Source: Agrostemma githago (Eukaryota; Streptophyta; Magnoliopsida; Caryophyllales; Caryophyllaceae). From it: DNA of 64,000 nt. The stretch spans positions 34,890,647-34,954,646 of the forward strand of contig OY288257.1 of the NCBI GenBank assembly GCA_958450325.1, read 5' to 3'. The position numbers and the translations under genes are program-made. The notes under the pieces were generated by a model. The model was given only the letters and a program-made list of their open reading frames with translations. It ran no database searches and was not told the origin of the DNA. Below, in pieces: positions 45,961 to 56,409 of this stretch (positions within the stretch are counted from its first letter, which is position 1; each line of letters begins with the position of its first letter).

Positions 45961-47112
45961 ATGCATGGGAACGGATGTAAGTATCTTGATTGGGTTACGC
46001 TATACATAGAAGTAACATATGCAATTTCTATGATGTAAGTATTTGTTTGAAAATATTTTTTTTAACGGCAATGTTAAATACAATCTAGTGGGTTATATTG
46101 AATGAATTTTAATTTTCCATACTTAGTAAAAACACACGGATGAAACGTAAACTATACATACATCAGTGTAATTAGTGGTTATACTAAAGAGTTTTGTCCT
46201 TTTATAACTTCCTATATACAACTCTAAGGGTTGTATATATTATTTCCCCTTTTTTAGATATGTAACCGACTTGCATGTCAACAATATGAACCTCGGTATT
46301 CCACTATCTTGATTATGGTGTTAGGGTAAATAATACGCTTCTGAAATATTGGCCAAGTGGTGCGTTTCCTCGCCCGTACTTCTTTCCGAGGACGAATCTC
46401 CTGTGTGGCTTCATCCAAACATTGGCATGGTACACGTAGCATGAATAGAGTGCAACCAGAAGCAAACGGGTCGAAGCAGTAATCGTGCACGAAGACATTG
46501 TGTATTGAAACAGTAATAAATATTTTTAATTCGCGCAAATACGCAACACTAACGTAAACTTGAGGTTGTCCGTAAGTCGATTAACTAATCATAGATGTGG
46601 GTATATTTCTGAACGAACGCGAACACTATTATTGTCTAGCATATTAACTTAACGGACAACGTATGAGCGAACGTTACGTAGACGCCACCCATTACCCTTG
46701 TTACCACACAACTAAACTTAATAGATATATTACGGAATACGTTTTGAAAAAAATAAAATAAAAACTCGACTGTACACGTTTGTACTGCTACAAAGAAGGA
46801 TATTACGGTAAACTAAGATTATGCAATAGGACATACGAAATTTAATTGAAAGAAAGGGTAATGATGACTGATTAACCAAATTGGCAAGCAAAGGGTCACA
46901 TTACGGTTCTCCAAGTGCATACTTATCCAATTACTGCAGTTTCATCATCAATTTGAAGTAATAATAACCTCACAGTAAATCTCCACCACCTATTAACCGT
47001 CTGAGCAAAGACTTTGGCACGCAAAATTAAACAATCCGATCATCTGCAAAACCAGAATCACTCTTCAACTGCAAGACATATAACAACCAAACAGAAACGA
47101 AATCGGGTATCC
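45961..47112. other. Intergenic between the XS genes
   Basis: AT-rich 1.15 kb. Promoter and 5' UTR of XS gene 2 are expected here. No other feature supported. Confidence 0.45.
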
Positions 47113-47601
47113 ATGGCTGTGACTTATGTGTACCCACCGACCGTCATCATGCACAACCTACCTTACGTAATCGTGGGTGAGGGGCAAGTCATTGGCCAGA
47201 GCTTCAACTTCGTGAGGGACGAACTGATCGAGTTGGGTTATCCAGTTAGGAAGGTCTTTCATGTGTGGAAAGGAAAACCCGGAAACTTCAAGAGGAGTAT
47301 TGCAATCGAGTTTCAAAGGGGCGAGCATAGGTTCAGGAGTGCTTTTAGACTGCAGAAATGCTTTGAGAGAGTCTGTAGGGGTCGCGCGGACTTCGAGAAG
47401 ACTTCAGACAGTACGTCGGGTCCTCACCTGTGGGTCGCAACTTCTGCAGATCTTGGGCTGGTGAAGGAGGGCAAGAACTGCATTGCTCTGTCAGCTGATT
47501 GGAAGAGGCTGGGATACGGAGACGCGGACACAGACAGCCTGTCTATGTACATGTGCGTGTTTAATCAGTTGAAGCAGCATCGGCCCGGGTTCTATGTCTG
47601 A
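47113..47601 (+). CDS. XS-domain protein 2 (SGS3-like RNA-binding domain)
   Basis: A 162-aa protein starting at ATG 47113 in a good context (ATCCATGGCT); an in-frame ATG at 47014 adds 33 basic residues not shared with gene 1. It has VYPPTVIMHNLPY, LIELGYPVRKVF, RSIAIEFQRG, RSAFRLQKCFE and HLWVATSADL, the same XS layout as gene 1 but low overall identity. Both end in aromatic FYV(D). Like gene 1 it is an XS domain alone. It lies convergent to, and ~430 bp from, the Helitron-2 helicase end (48031). Membership of that Helitron is possible but unproven. Confidence 0.6.
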   Translation: MAVTYVYPPTVIMHNLPYVIVGEGQVIGQSFNFVRDELIELGYPVRKVFHVWKGKPGNFKRSIAIEFQRGEHRFRSAFRLQKCFERVCRGRADFEKTSDSTSGPHLWVATSADLGLVKEGKNCIALSADWKRLGYGDADTDSLSMYMCVFNQLKQHRPGFYV

Positions 47602-48030
47602 AAGGTAATTCATCCTGAGTCAATGCAATGACCTTTTTAAATGATCTACGAAACTATCTTACCCAATTAACTGCTTAACTCTTCTTTGTATGTTATTTTG
47701 GCGTTACTTTTTAAACTGTCTGTAATGGACTATTGGACCTCGGTCCGGATTTTTGGTATTTCGTTCAACTTTTATGCGATGCTGAATTTTGTAAGCTTTA
47801 ATCGCGAACTACATTCAACCATGCAAACATCTGAACTCTTCTGGTATGTTAGGTATGCTATAACTGTGTTCCAATTGTTCAATTGATATGCGCTGCACTT
47901 CCTAGTAGTTATAAGTGGTGGAGGTTTGGGAGACAGATCTGTAAGCCAGTACACCACGCAGTAAACAACAGGGAGTATTGATTGTAGGCCGAATAAGCGA
48001 TACATGAATCAACATTTGTGGTGGACAATG

Positions 48031-48335
48031 TCATCTAGTATCTGAATGAATCTCTATATACACGACATTTGTAGTGAAATTTGTGCTGAAGGCATCTTCG
48101 TCTACGATTAGAACTTTTAGCCCCCTCTTAGTCGTTACCCTTGATGACGCGACATAGAGCTGCCCATGGGTGAACACAAGTCGCTGTAGAAACAACCCGA
48201 CATTAGATAGAGTCTAATCCTGGCTCATGTTTATAGTCATCACGAAATATACAGCTATTGGAGACTGCCTCTCTCAAACTTGATGGGGAACTTGGTATCA
48301 TCCGAAGGTGACAGTTTAATTCTTGGCACGTATAC
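48031..48335 (-). pseudogene. Helitron-2 helicase, C-terminal end (left of the Tat insertion)
   Basis: The minus strand encodes RIKLSPSDDTKFPIKFER, FVMTINMSQD, FTHGQLYVASSRV and a final VDEDAFSTN, the C-terminal motifs of Helitron PIF1 helicases. A TAG replaces the usual Gln of S-Q-x-Q-T-L. The stop is TGA at 48031-48033. Removing the retrotransposon and one TATAC joins it to 60410. Confidence 0.85.
48331..48335. repeat. TSD TATAC, left copy (Tat element)
   Basis: TATAC precedes the element and recurs at 60405-60409. Confidence 0.88.
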
Positions 48336-48972
48336 TGTTCCGGTATGGAAACAATTAACCCGACTTCGGATTCGGGTTCTAAGTTCGGAATGTTGCTCGT
48401 TTGATTTCCTTCTGCCTCTCCTTTATCTCACTCCGGCGGTCAGACTTTCCCGGCGGATTGAGCCTGCTCCCTGCACAGTGAACGCACAGGGCCTCGGAGG
48501 TTGTCCGAGGGAACCCTCTCCGATGCCTAAGTCAGTCTGTGAATGCCTTGATGAACCTAGTTCGTGAGGAGCTAGGTGGCGTTTTTTGAGTGAGAGTCTA
48601 GAGAGAAAAAATCCAACCCTCTCTAAGTGGGAAATGGATGGGTATTTATACCTTCCCACAAGAGAGAGAGGAGGAGAGGGAAAAGAGCGGGAGAATGGGT
48701 GGATGGCACGGTGACACATGGATCTGTTTCATCCACCCATTCCCTTTTACCTTAGGCAGAACGACGGAGGGACCCCTGGCGACCCCTGGCCCTGCCTTTC
48801 AGGGTGAAGACCCCCTGAAAGCAGACGAGCAGGGGAGGACGAAGCTGTTTCCTTGGATTTTTTGGGTGATTGCACCCTAGTGACCTTATGACAGGCTGTC
48901 TTATTCTTCAGGGTCGGGTCGTCTGCGGGCCTAATTGGCAGGCGACCCGTTGCAGGTGACCGAACCCCATCA
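48336..48972 (-). repeat. 3' LTR of the Tat element
   Basis: On the plus strand TGTTCCGG...CCCCATCA. Nearly identical to 59768-60404. Confidence 0.93.
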
Positions 48973-49325
48973 ATTGGCCCTCGCCGGGCGGAGGGGAGCA
49001 GGGTTTCCTTTTCGGCAGGCGAACTCTTGGTGGGAGGTAGAGTTTCTGGCTTTTCCTTTGTATTGAATGCGTTTCGCGTGTTCCCAAGGGTGGATAATTA
49101 ACACTCATTGGGCATGCAAAGGGTTTATTTGCCTTTTAGTCATGATTACTTCTCGTGCTTTAAGTGAATCTTGGGCAGCGCACCTGTTTAGTGATTGGTC
49201 GCGCTGCCTGCTGAAGTAGTTGGGGCGTTATTAATGCGCTGCTTGGATTCTTTGCATAAATTTCGCCTCCTTTGCCACTTTCCACGACCCATTTCCAACC
49301 TTCTTCTCTTCTACTTTCAAAGAAA

Positions 49326-49862
49326 ATGTCGTGGATTACCAAAGTACTTTTTTGCCAAGGGGTTCGCGTGGTGACCCGTCGCTTCAGGGGGCGTTGGAGA
49401 CTAAGGTACCCTAGGGCGTCCTTCCTCGTCCTGCGTCGTAGCCGACAGTTCCGTGCTCGACTTCACAGGAAGCTCAGAAAGAGGACTCATGTCAGGGCGG
49501 GCAAGCGCCCTCGGACGGCTTCCCCAGCCGCCCCTAAATATAGGCGCTGCCCCCAGGCCGGGGGTTGCTTTGACAGGGGGTGCCATGAATGTTTTCCATG
49601 GCTACACCCTGAGCAATTTGATCCTGACTGCTCTGAGTTGACTTCATCTCTTGAGTCGGGCCCTTCTTCTCCCTTGAGGAGGAAAGTGGGTTGCGGCTCC
49701 TGTGATGATGCTGAAACAGTCCCTTATGGCAGGGACTGGGATGTTAGTAGCCGGGACTCCGGAGATAGTGACGGCCAGGGTTACTCCTCTGGTCGGAACG
49801 AAGATGATGACTCTGCGGACCCCTTCAAGGATTCTGAAGACTGGGACTGGGATCCGATGTAG
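49326..49862 (+). CDS. Antisense ORF 2 of the Tat element, unknown protein
   Basis: A 178-aa protein on the strand opposite gag-pol, next to the 3' LTR. It begins MSWITKVLF (an upstream in-frame ATG at 49272 adds 18 residues) with a strongly basic N-terminal half (RRFRGRWRLR, RLHRKLRKR). A small Cys cluster follows (CPQAGGCFDRGCHECF), then an acidic Ser/Asp tail ending DWDWDPM. A GCATAAAT sequence ~70 bp upstream could serve as TATA. No known family. The charge-polarised layout suggests nucleic-acid binding. Confidence 0.5.
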   Translation: MSWITKVLFCQGVRVVTRRFRGRWRLRYPRASFLVLRRSRQFRARLHRKLRKRTHVRAGKRPRTASPAAPKYRRCPQAGGCFDRGCHECFPWLHPEQFDPDCSELTSSLESGPSSPLRRKVGCGSCDDAETVPYGRDWDVSSRDSGDSDGQGYSSGRNEDDDSADPFKDSEDWDWDPM

Positions 49863-50212
49863 GGGGGTGCCACAGCCCTGGGGATTATTCCCCAGGCTTT
49901 GATGATGATTAGGCCTGCCCCTGATAAGCAGGCGGGCTGAGCCAGACCACTTGGCTCCTTTTGTAATTCTGCTTTGACTTGTAATTTAGTCCTTTTTGGG
50001 CTTTTTCTAATGAAAGATCGGGTGGTTCTTATTTTCGTTGTCATTTTTTTCTTTTTTTTTTTGACGTCATGAGAGGATGTTTTCCCTTGACTTGTTACTT
50101 CCCCAAGACTTTCCTTGGGGAGTGGTGGGGGGCGAGTTTTTCGAGGACACGACACGTGGGGGTACCCTCCTGGCAGATTTCCCAGGTTTTGGTGACCTTT
50201 CACTTGCCCTCC

Positions 50213-50223
50213 CCCTATAAAAG
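50213..50223 (+). promoter_or_regulatory. TATA box of the antisense transcription unit
   Basis: CCCTATAAAAG is a canonical TATA box on the plus strand, ~220 bp 5' of the ATG at 50435. A pyrimidine-rich leader follows (TCTCTCTTTTCACAAACTC), and an acceptor-like TTCTTTAG lies just before the ATG, so a 5' UTR intron is likely. Confidence 0.55.
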
Positions 50224-50434
50224 CAAACTGGCCTCTGTATTTTCTCTCTTTTCACAAACTCTTTCTCTGCGAACGTTTGGTGTGATAACTTGAGCCTTTC
50301 TTCGCACCCTCGTTTTTCTGGGAAATTTCCCTCTCAAGCTTTCATCCAATCGGCAGCCGACCTTAGGTTAGACCTCTAATTCCCAGTTCTTGCTCCCCTT
50401 TGATTTCTTGCTTTTTGTTCTTCTTTAGATTACT

Positions 50435-51472
50435 ATGTCTAGAAACCGCGCTCGCATTCTGCCGTTCACCGACCCATTGAGGAAGGAGGACTGGGAAGAG
50501 GGTAGGGAGAATCTTGCCTCCTCCTCTAGGGAGGTTGGCCCTAGGACAGTCGAGGAGGAGAACTCGGCGGGTAGTGGAGGTGGTAACTCTCCTGAACCTG
50601 CCCCCTACGATGTTGTCGACTCGGACGACGAGGCGCTGGAGATCGACCCCTCCTGGACCTCCGGTCCTTTTATTCCCCGGGAACGGGGTAGGACTTACTA
50701 TTTAGACAAAGCCAAGTACCACGTTCCCCTGGGAACTTACCCTGACCCCAAACCGAGATATGATTCTCGCGAAAAATGCTGCCAGCGCGATTGAGCGGTT
50801 TTACAATTTTGGGGATGGGTATACAATTGTCGTCCCCAGTGAAAAAGACACCGTATGCTGTCCCCCTGACGGGTGCATAGCGGTTTACCACAAGTGTTTG
50901 GAATTCGGTCTTCGCTTCCCCCTTCATCCTTTTCTGGAAGAGGTTTTCAGGCGGATGAACGTAGCTATTGCTCAACTGACAGCCATGGCTGTCAGGTCAC
51001 TAATTTCGTATGTTTGGACCTGCATGTTTCATCGTGCCGAGCCTTCTATTGACGCTTTGAGGTTTATGGTCGGCTTGCAAATGGTTTCCTCTGGGAGAGA
51101 GGGTTCCCCTGGATATTGGTCTATCCAGAGGCAAAAGGGTCATACTCTGGTGTCGCCACCTATGGACAGCCTGAGAGATTGGAAAAACAATTTCCTCTAT
51201 GTGCACAGCGCCCAAGGGTGGAAGATTCCTCGCCATTTCAGGAATCACGTCCATACCAGGCTGGAGACTCGCCAGGAATATCACCCTGGCACCGGGGGGA
51301 AGGCCTTGGAGGTGAAGTTGAGCACGAAGGATAAGGATTTGGTCAAAAATTCCGCTGCCCATACTGATAAATCTAGGGTTTATGGTCCCACTTTATGGCT
51401 TCCCCATGCGGAGCTTATTGCTACTGACAGATACCTGACGCGAGTGGGTCTGAATCCGGGCCTAGACGAAGG
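50435..51472 (+). CDS. Antisense ORF 1 of the Tat element, 5' part (putative gypsy-type transposon domain, PF04195-like), frameshifted
   Basis: The frame from 50435 (MSRNRARILPF) is acidic and Ser-rich and ends at 50794. The frame from 50760 carries the conserved domain: VCCPPDGCIAVYHKCLEFG, LRFPLHPFLEEVFR, AIAQLTAMAVRSLISYVW. This 'y-g-LRFPLhPF' block is characteristic of the plant family named putative gypsy-type transposon (PF04195). The frames overlap and need a 1-nt shift near 50770, so this copy is probably damaged. The 3' end is a likely donor (GAAG|GTAG) before an intron ending TTTGCTCTGCAG at 51556. The function is unknown. Confidence 0.6.
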
Positions 51473-51556
51473 TAGTTCAGGAGCGTTGCTGGTTTTTCTT
51501 TATCCGCCTCTCCCTTCCTTAATGATTTTCTAACTGGTCACTTATTTGCTCTGCAG

Positions 51557-52788
51557 ACCTTGCTACCTTCCTCTGGACGAAAAGGGAGGTAAGGCGTTTG
51601 GGTTTAACCGAAAACCTTGACGTTGTCCAAAGTCGCCCTTCCCTTCCTCCGGATTTCAAGAAAGGTTAGAAGAACCTGATGAAGCATTTGAAGGGCATTT
51701 CGTTTAGCAGGCCAAGGCTTCCTGCTCCCCCCAGATCAACGCCTGCGAAAACGGCGGTCTCTGAGGCCACCCCCTCTCCTGTTGCGAAAAAGGTGGTTGC
51801 TTCTGAGGCCACTCCTCCCCCTGCTGGCAAGCAGGGGGGTTCCTCCGCAGGGGTTCAGACTCCTTTGGGGGAGACCGGAGAAAGTATTCCCAGGGGACTG
51901 GTCAGGAAAAGGAACAGGGAAACTTCAGACGCAGATCACGTGGTGGATTTGGAGGCTGACACGCCCGACCCAAAACGCTTTGCTCAGGGAGTTCCTGGTA
52001 CCCTTTTTTCTGAGGAAAATAATGAGTTCCACTATACCGCCGGTGACAGCCAGGACATTTCTGCCTTACTCTCTGATTCCGGGGCGGTTTTGGCGGATCA
52101 CCTTATCAAGACTGTCCATTCTGCTACCCATCAAGTGACTCAATACATTCAGCGTACTGCCAGAGTTATTCAGGCTTCTGCTGAGCTGGCGACCCTTAGT
52201 CGTCTGAGTGACGAGGATTTGGCCAACTCCGACCGCCTAACTACTGTCGAAAGGGATGTTGCTCTTATTGCTGGTTTGAAGGATCAGCTGACAAAAAAGG
52301 AGAACGAGTTGGAGGAGGCCAGGAATCAGACGATTCACTGGAAGTCTCAAAGTGAGAGGGCAGTCAGGGAGGTGTCTCGCCTGGAAGAGGAATCGAAGAG
52401 GGCTAAGCAGGCCTTTGCAGAGCTGGAGCAGGCCAAAAAAGCTTTAGCTGAATTGGACCACGCCAAGAAAAAGGCCGCTGACCTAGGGGAGAGTCTTTCT
52501 AAGGCGGATTCGGACCTTCAGGCGGCTCTTGGTGACTTGGCGGTGAAGACTGGGGAGTGGCAGAAGGAAAAAGATGAGATAATCCAAGAGGTCGCAACTA
52601 CAGTGGCGGCAGGCTTTGTAAATGGTGCCAACTCTTGCTTGGGGGTGGTTATGGAGGCTGTCAGGGAGATGTTCCCTGGTTTTGATGAAGAGGCCTTCCG
52701 GGCTCTCTATACTGCTAAGGATGAGGCCCAGATGCGCAGGATGACTGAAGGGGCTGCTGCCTCTGACCCAGAAGCCCCTCCTGCCTAA
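51557..52788 (+). CDS. Antisense ORF 1, 3' part: coiled-coil protein
   Basis: After the acceptor CTCTGCAG, the open part from MKHLKGISF (51679) runs 369 codons. A basic, Ala/Pro-rich N-terminus with PSPVAKK/PPPAGKQ repeats is followed by a long coiled coil (about residues 195-300; KDQLTKKENELEEARNQ, repeated ELEQAKKALAELDHAKKK). A C-terminal domain follows (VVMEAVREMFPGFDEEAF). The combination of a PF04195-type domain and a C-terminal coiled coil is the usual structure of Tat antisense proteins. Whether 51557-51678 belongs to the exon in frame is uncertain; TAG at 51667 lies in the way of the simple reading. Confidence 0.55.
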
Positions 52789-53025
52789 CATGCAGGGCAG
52801 TCATCCTTAGAGGGCTCTTGTTCATTCCCCCTGCCGCGCTTATGCTGACGCGTTAACTTCTTATTTTTTTGTGCGCCGAGCCCTTTTGTGGCCGGCTGCC
52901 TTGTTTATTGTAATGCCCTTAAAAACTTTTATTCTGTGTATCCCTGCTACTTTTTCCTTTTATAAGGATTCTTTCATTGTTCGTTTGCATCTGTTTTTGC
53001 TTGGTTTTCTGTACAAGTTTTAAGG

Positions 53026-53705
53026 TATGGCCTGCCCCCTGCTTGCCCAGAGGTAGGCAGGGAGGTTTTCGCGTTTTTTATACAAGGTTGGGGAGCCTGC
53101 CTCCAGTCCTTGTTCATTTCGGCACGTGGGGCCTGGCCTGACCCTGGTTTTTGTTCAAAGTGCAGGGGGCCTGCCCCCTGCCTGCCTAGAGGTAAGCAGG
53201 GAGACTTCTTGTGTTTTTTATACAAGGTTGGGAGCCTGCCCCCAGTCCTTGTTCATTTGTCCTGTCCCTGGCTTTTGATCAAAGTCCAGGGGGCCTGCCC
53301 CCTACCTACCCAGAGGTAAGCAGGGGGGCTTTTTGCGTTTTTTATACAAGGTTGGGAGCCTGCCCCCAGTCCTTGTGCATTTGGCTTGTCCCTGGCTTTT
53401 GATCAAAGTCCAGGGGGCCTGCCCCCTGCCTGCCCAGAGGTAAGCAGGGAGGCTTTTTGCGTTTTTTATACAAGGTTAAGGAGCCTGCCCCCAGTCCTTG
53501 TTCATTTGGCCTGTCCCTGGCTTTTGATCAAAGTCGAAGGGGCCTGCCCCCTGCCTGCCCAGAGGTAAGCAGGGAGGCTTTTTGTGTTTTTTATACAAGG
53601 TTGGGGAGCCTGCCCCCAGTCCTTGTTCATTTGGCCTGTCCCTGGCTTTTGACCAAAGTCCAGGGGGCCTGCCCCCTGCCTGCCCAGAGGTAAGCAGGGA
53701 GGCTT
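53026..53705. repeat. Tandem repeat array, ~124-125-bp unit, about 5.5 copies
   Basis: The units start near 53026, 53165, 53289, 53413, 53538 and 53663; the first is ~139 bp and the last is partial. Each carries GGGGCCTGCCCCCTGCCTGCC, GAGGTAAGCAGGGAGGC and TTTTTTATACAAGGTTGG blocks. The array is non-coding and lies between integrase and the antisense ORFs, i.e. in the 3' untranslated region, where Tat-lineage elements often carry satellite-like repeats. Confidence 0.9.
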
Positions 53706-53937
53706 AGAATTTTTGTTGGGGGTCCATTTTCCTTAAATCTGGCAACAGGGGGGCCTCCCCCTATTGCCCCCTGCTCGTTTGTGTGTGAAAACGTAAGTTT
53801 GAACAGGCAACGAGTATAGACCTGAAGTTCCTTTCATTTCTTTGTAAAAAACTTAACACAAGGGTGGTCGCAGCCGTCGACATTCTTGACCGTTCTCCGC
53901 CAATTTTTCAGGAAACGAAAACTATTTTAAGATCTTG

Positions 53938-56409
53938 CTAGACATAATACTTTTTCAGGGTGTCTGCATTCCAGCGAGCACTCAACTCTTGGCCCTCAAG
54001 ATTGGCGATCCTATATGTGCCTGGCCCTAAGATTCGAGTTACTTGGTATGGACCTTCCCAGTTAGCACTTAGTTTGCCGTGCTCTCTCGATTTTCCCACA
54101 GCCTGTGTTTTTCTGAGGACCAGATCGCCCATCTGAAAATTTCTCTCATGCACTCTCTTGTTGTACGCCTTCCTCATCCGTTGCTGGTAGGCGGCGATAT
54201 TGGCACTGACTTCCTCCCTTACCTCACTGACCAGGTCTAAGGCCTCAGTCATTGCTACTTCATTCTCAGCCTGGTCGTATTGCAGGGAGCGCAGGGAAGG
54301 GATTCTGGCCTCGATGGGTAATAGGGCCTCTGCTCCGTATACCAGGCCAAACGGGGTCTGACCTGTAGATTCCTTTCGGGTGGTCCTGATTGACCAGAGT
54401 ATGCTGGGGAGCTCGTCGGCCCATCTGCCCTTGAGGTCATCTACCATCTTCTTAAGACCATTCAGGTTCTGTTTGTTGGCTGCCTCTGCCTGTCCGTTGG
54501 TTTGAGGGTGGCAGACGGCAGAGTAGGCAATTGCGACGCCATGGCCTTCCAACCAGATCCTCAGAGGGTCGTTATCAAATTGCCTTTCATGATCAAATAC
54601 TAACATCTTTGGTAGGCCGAATCTAGTGATGATATTCCTCCATATCACCTTCCTGACTGCAGGCTCAGTGATGTTAGGCACTGCCTCAGCCTCCACCCAC
54701 TTGGTGAAGTAGTCGATAGCCACGATCAGGAATTTTCTGCCCCCGGTTGCCACTGCAAAAGGGCCCAGTATGTCCATCCCCCACTGAGCGAAGGGGATGG
54801 GGGATAGGATTGGCCTGAGCTCTTGGGCCGGGGCATGGATGGACGGGGCGAAAAGTTGACATTTCCTGCATTTTTGAGTCAAGTCTTTTGCGTCGGCCAG
54901 TAGGGTCGGCCAGTAGTATCCCGCCCTTAAGGCCTTGTGTGCCAACGACTTTCCTCCTATGTGATGGCCACATATCCCTGAGTGGATGTCATCCAAGACC
55001 TCCGCCGCCTGTTCTGCCCCCAGACATTTGAGCAGGGGAGATGAGAACAATTTTTTGTACAAGTCTTCTCCCATTAAAATAAACCATGCAGCTCTTGCCG
55101 GCATCTTTCTTTTTTGCACAGGGTCAGACGGTAAAATTCCGTGTTTCTTAAATAGAACGATGGGGGTCCTCCAATCCTCAGGCCCTGTTTCTTCTACAAC
55201 GCCGACGGTTTGGCAGGGGATGGTAGATTTTTCTTGGATGACATCTACCCATACAGACCTCCTTATATCATGCAGGCTGGAACTAGCCAGTTTTGATAGG
55301 GCATCTGCCCGATTGTTCTGGGACCGAGGGATCTGCCAGATTTCATACGACTTCAGGCCTGACAACTCTTTCTTCACCATTTCCAGGTATACGGCCATCG
55401 TTTGGTCCCTGGCCTCATATTCTCCATTGATTTGGTTGGCGATGAGCTGGGAGTCTGTTGCCAGGACAATCCGCTCTGCGCCTGCGGCTTTGGCGATGAG
55501 CTGGGAGTATTCAGCTTCATTGTTTGACGCGGGGAAGACAAATCTAAGTGCATGTACAAAGTCAGTCCCTTCTGGGCTGGTCAACACGACTCCGGCCCCT
55601 GCACCATTAGCCGTGGAGGACCCGTCGGTGTATACCACCCATTCGCCGACAGTTGGGCTATCCTCCTCAGAGTGGGAGCATTCTGCTAGGAAGTCGGCCA
55701 GGGCTTGGACTTTGATGGCTGTTCTGGATTGGTATGTTATCCCTAGTCCACTCAACTCAATGACCCATTTTAATAGCCTGCCTGACTTTTCGAATTTCTC
55801 CAGTACTTTTTCAAAGGGCTGGTCTGTCAGCACCACGACAGGGTGAGCGTCGAAGTATGGCCTCAGTTTTCTGGCTGCTATGACAACCGCATAAGCTGCT
55901 TTTTCGACCATAGGATAATTATTTTCTGGTGCCCCCAGGGCATGGCTCACAAAGTATATAGGCTGCTGAGCGCCTGCTTCTTCTCTCAAGATGACTGCGC
56001 TGACTGTCACATTAGTTACAGCGATGTAGAGGAAGATTTTTTCCCCTGCCACTGGCCTTGCCAGGGTGGGGAGCTTTTTTAAATGTTCCTTCAACTGCTC
56101 GAAGGCTTCTTTCTGCTCATCCTCCCACTTAAATTGCTTGTTGCCTTTCAATATTTTGAAGAATGGAGTTGACTTGTCTGCTGACCTGGCAATGAAGCGT
56201 GCCAGGGCGGCCATGCGGCCTGTCAGACGTTGGATGTCCCTGATGGTTCTGGGTTCAGGAAGGTCCAGAACAGCCTGAACTTTCTTGGGGTTAGCGTCTA
56301 TCCCTCGAGAGCTGACCAGAAAACCCAAGAACTTGCCAGAGCGAACCCCAAACGTACACTTCTTTGGATTGAGTTTCATTTTGTAGGCGCGCAGGGAGGA
56401 GAAGGTCTC
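53938..56409 (-). CDS. pol: Tat element pol, C-terminal part: RNase H and integrase
   Basis: The frame continues directly from the RT part after one TAG (56410-56412). It starts with the RT thumb (MKLNPKKCTFGV...GKFLGFLVS), then a first RNase H region (FLYIAVTNVTVSAVILRE) and a second RNase H (VVYTDGSSTANGAG, NNEAEY), a dual arrangement typical of Tat elements. The integrase has an H-H-C-C zinc finger (SGICGHHIGG, CRKCQLF) and a catalytic core (GMDILGP, VFDHERQF, TNGQAEAAN) consistent with D,D-35-E, ending in a chromodomain-less C-terminus (GPYQVTRILGPGTY). It covers 813 residues after the internal Met at 56379. Confidence 0.92.
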   Translation of the reverse strand, partial: ETFSSLRAYKMKLNPKKCTFGVRSGKFLGFLVSSRGIDANPKKVQAVLDLPEPRTIRDIQRLTGRMAALARFIARSADKSTPFFKILKGNKQFKWEDEQKEAFEQLKEHLKKLPTLARPVAGEKIFLYIAVTNVTVSAVILREEAGAQQPIYFVSHALGAPENNYPMVEKAAYAVVIAARKLRPYFDAHPVVVLTDQPFEKVLEKFEKSGRLLKWVIELSGLGITYQSRTAIKVQALADFLAECSHSEEDSPTVGEWVVYTDGSSTANGAGAGVVLTSPEGTDFVHALRFVFPASNNEAEYSQLIAKAAGAERIVLATDSQLIANQINGEYEARDQTMAVYLEMVKKELSGLKSYEIWQIPRSQNNRADALSKLASSSLHDIRRSVWVDVIQEKSTIPCQTVGVVEETGPEDWRTPIVLFKKHGILPSDPVQKRKMPARAAWFILMGEDLYKKLFSSPLLKCLGAEQAAEVLDDIHSGICGHHIGGKSLAHKALRAGYYWPTLLADAKDLTQKCRKCQLFAPSIHAPAQELRPILSPIPFAQWGMDILGPFAVATGGRKFLIVAIDYFTKWVEAEAVPNITEPAVRKVIWRNIITRFGLPKMLVFDHERQFDNDPLRIWLEGHGVAIAYSAVCHPQTNGQAEAANKQNLNGLKKMVDDLKGRWADELPSILWSIRTTRKESTGQTPFGLVYGAEALLPIEARIPSLRSLQYDQAENEVAMTEALDLVSEVREEVSANIAAYQQRMRKAYNKRVHERNFQMGDLVLRKTQAVGKSREHGKLSANWEGPYQVTRILGPGTYRIANLEGQELSARWNADTLKKYYV

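Noticed and set aside
26473..48335. One giant intact Helitron containing all accessory genes
   Set aside because: Two different helicase subfamilies are present and no 5'-TC or hairpin-CTRR ends could be located, so a single unit cannot be claimed.
53026..53705. CRISPR-like regular repeats
   Set aside because: The units are contiguous 124-bp tandem repeats with no spacers, inside a plant retrotransposon.
54986..55846. 286-codon plus-strand frame opposite pol
   Set aside because: Shadow of the RNase H/integrase coding strand; no domain, and separate from the real antisense genes at 49326-52788.
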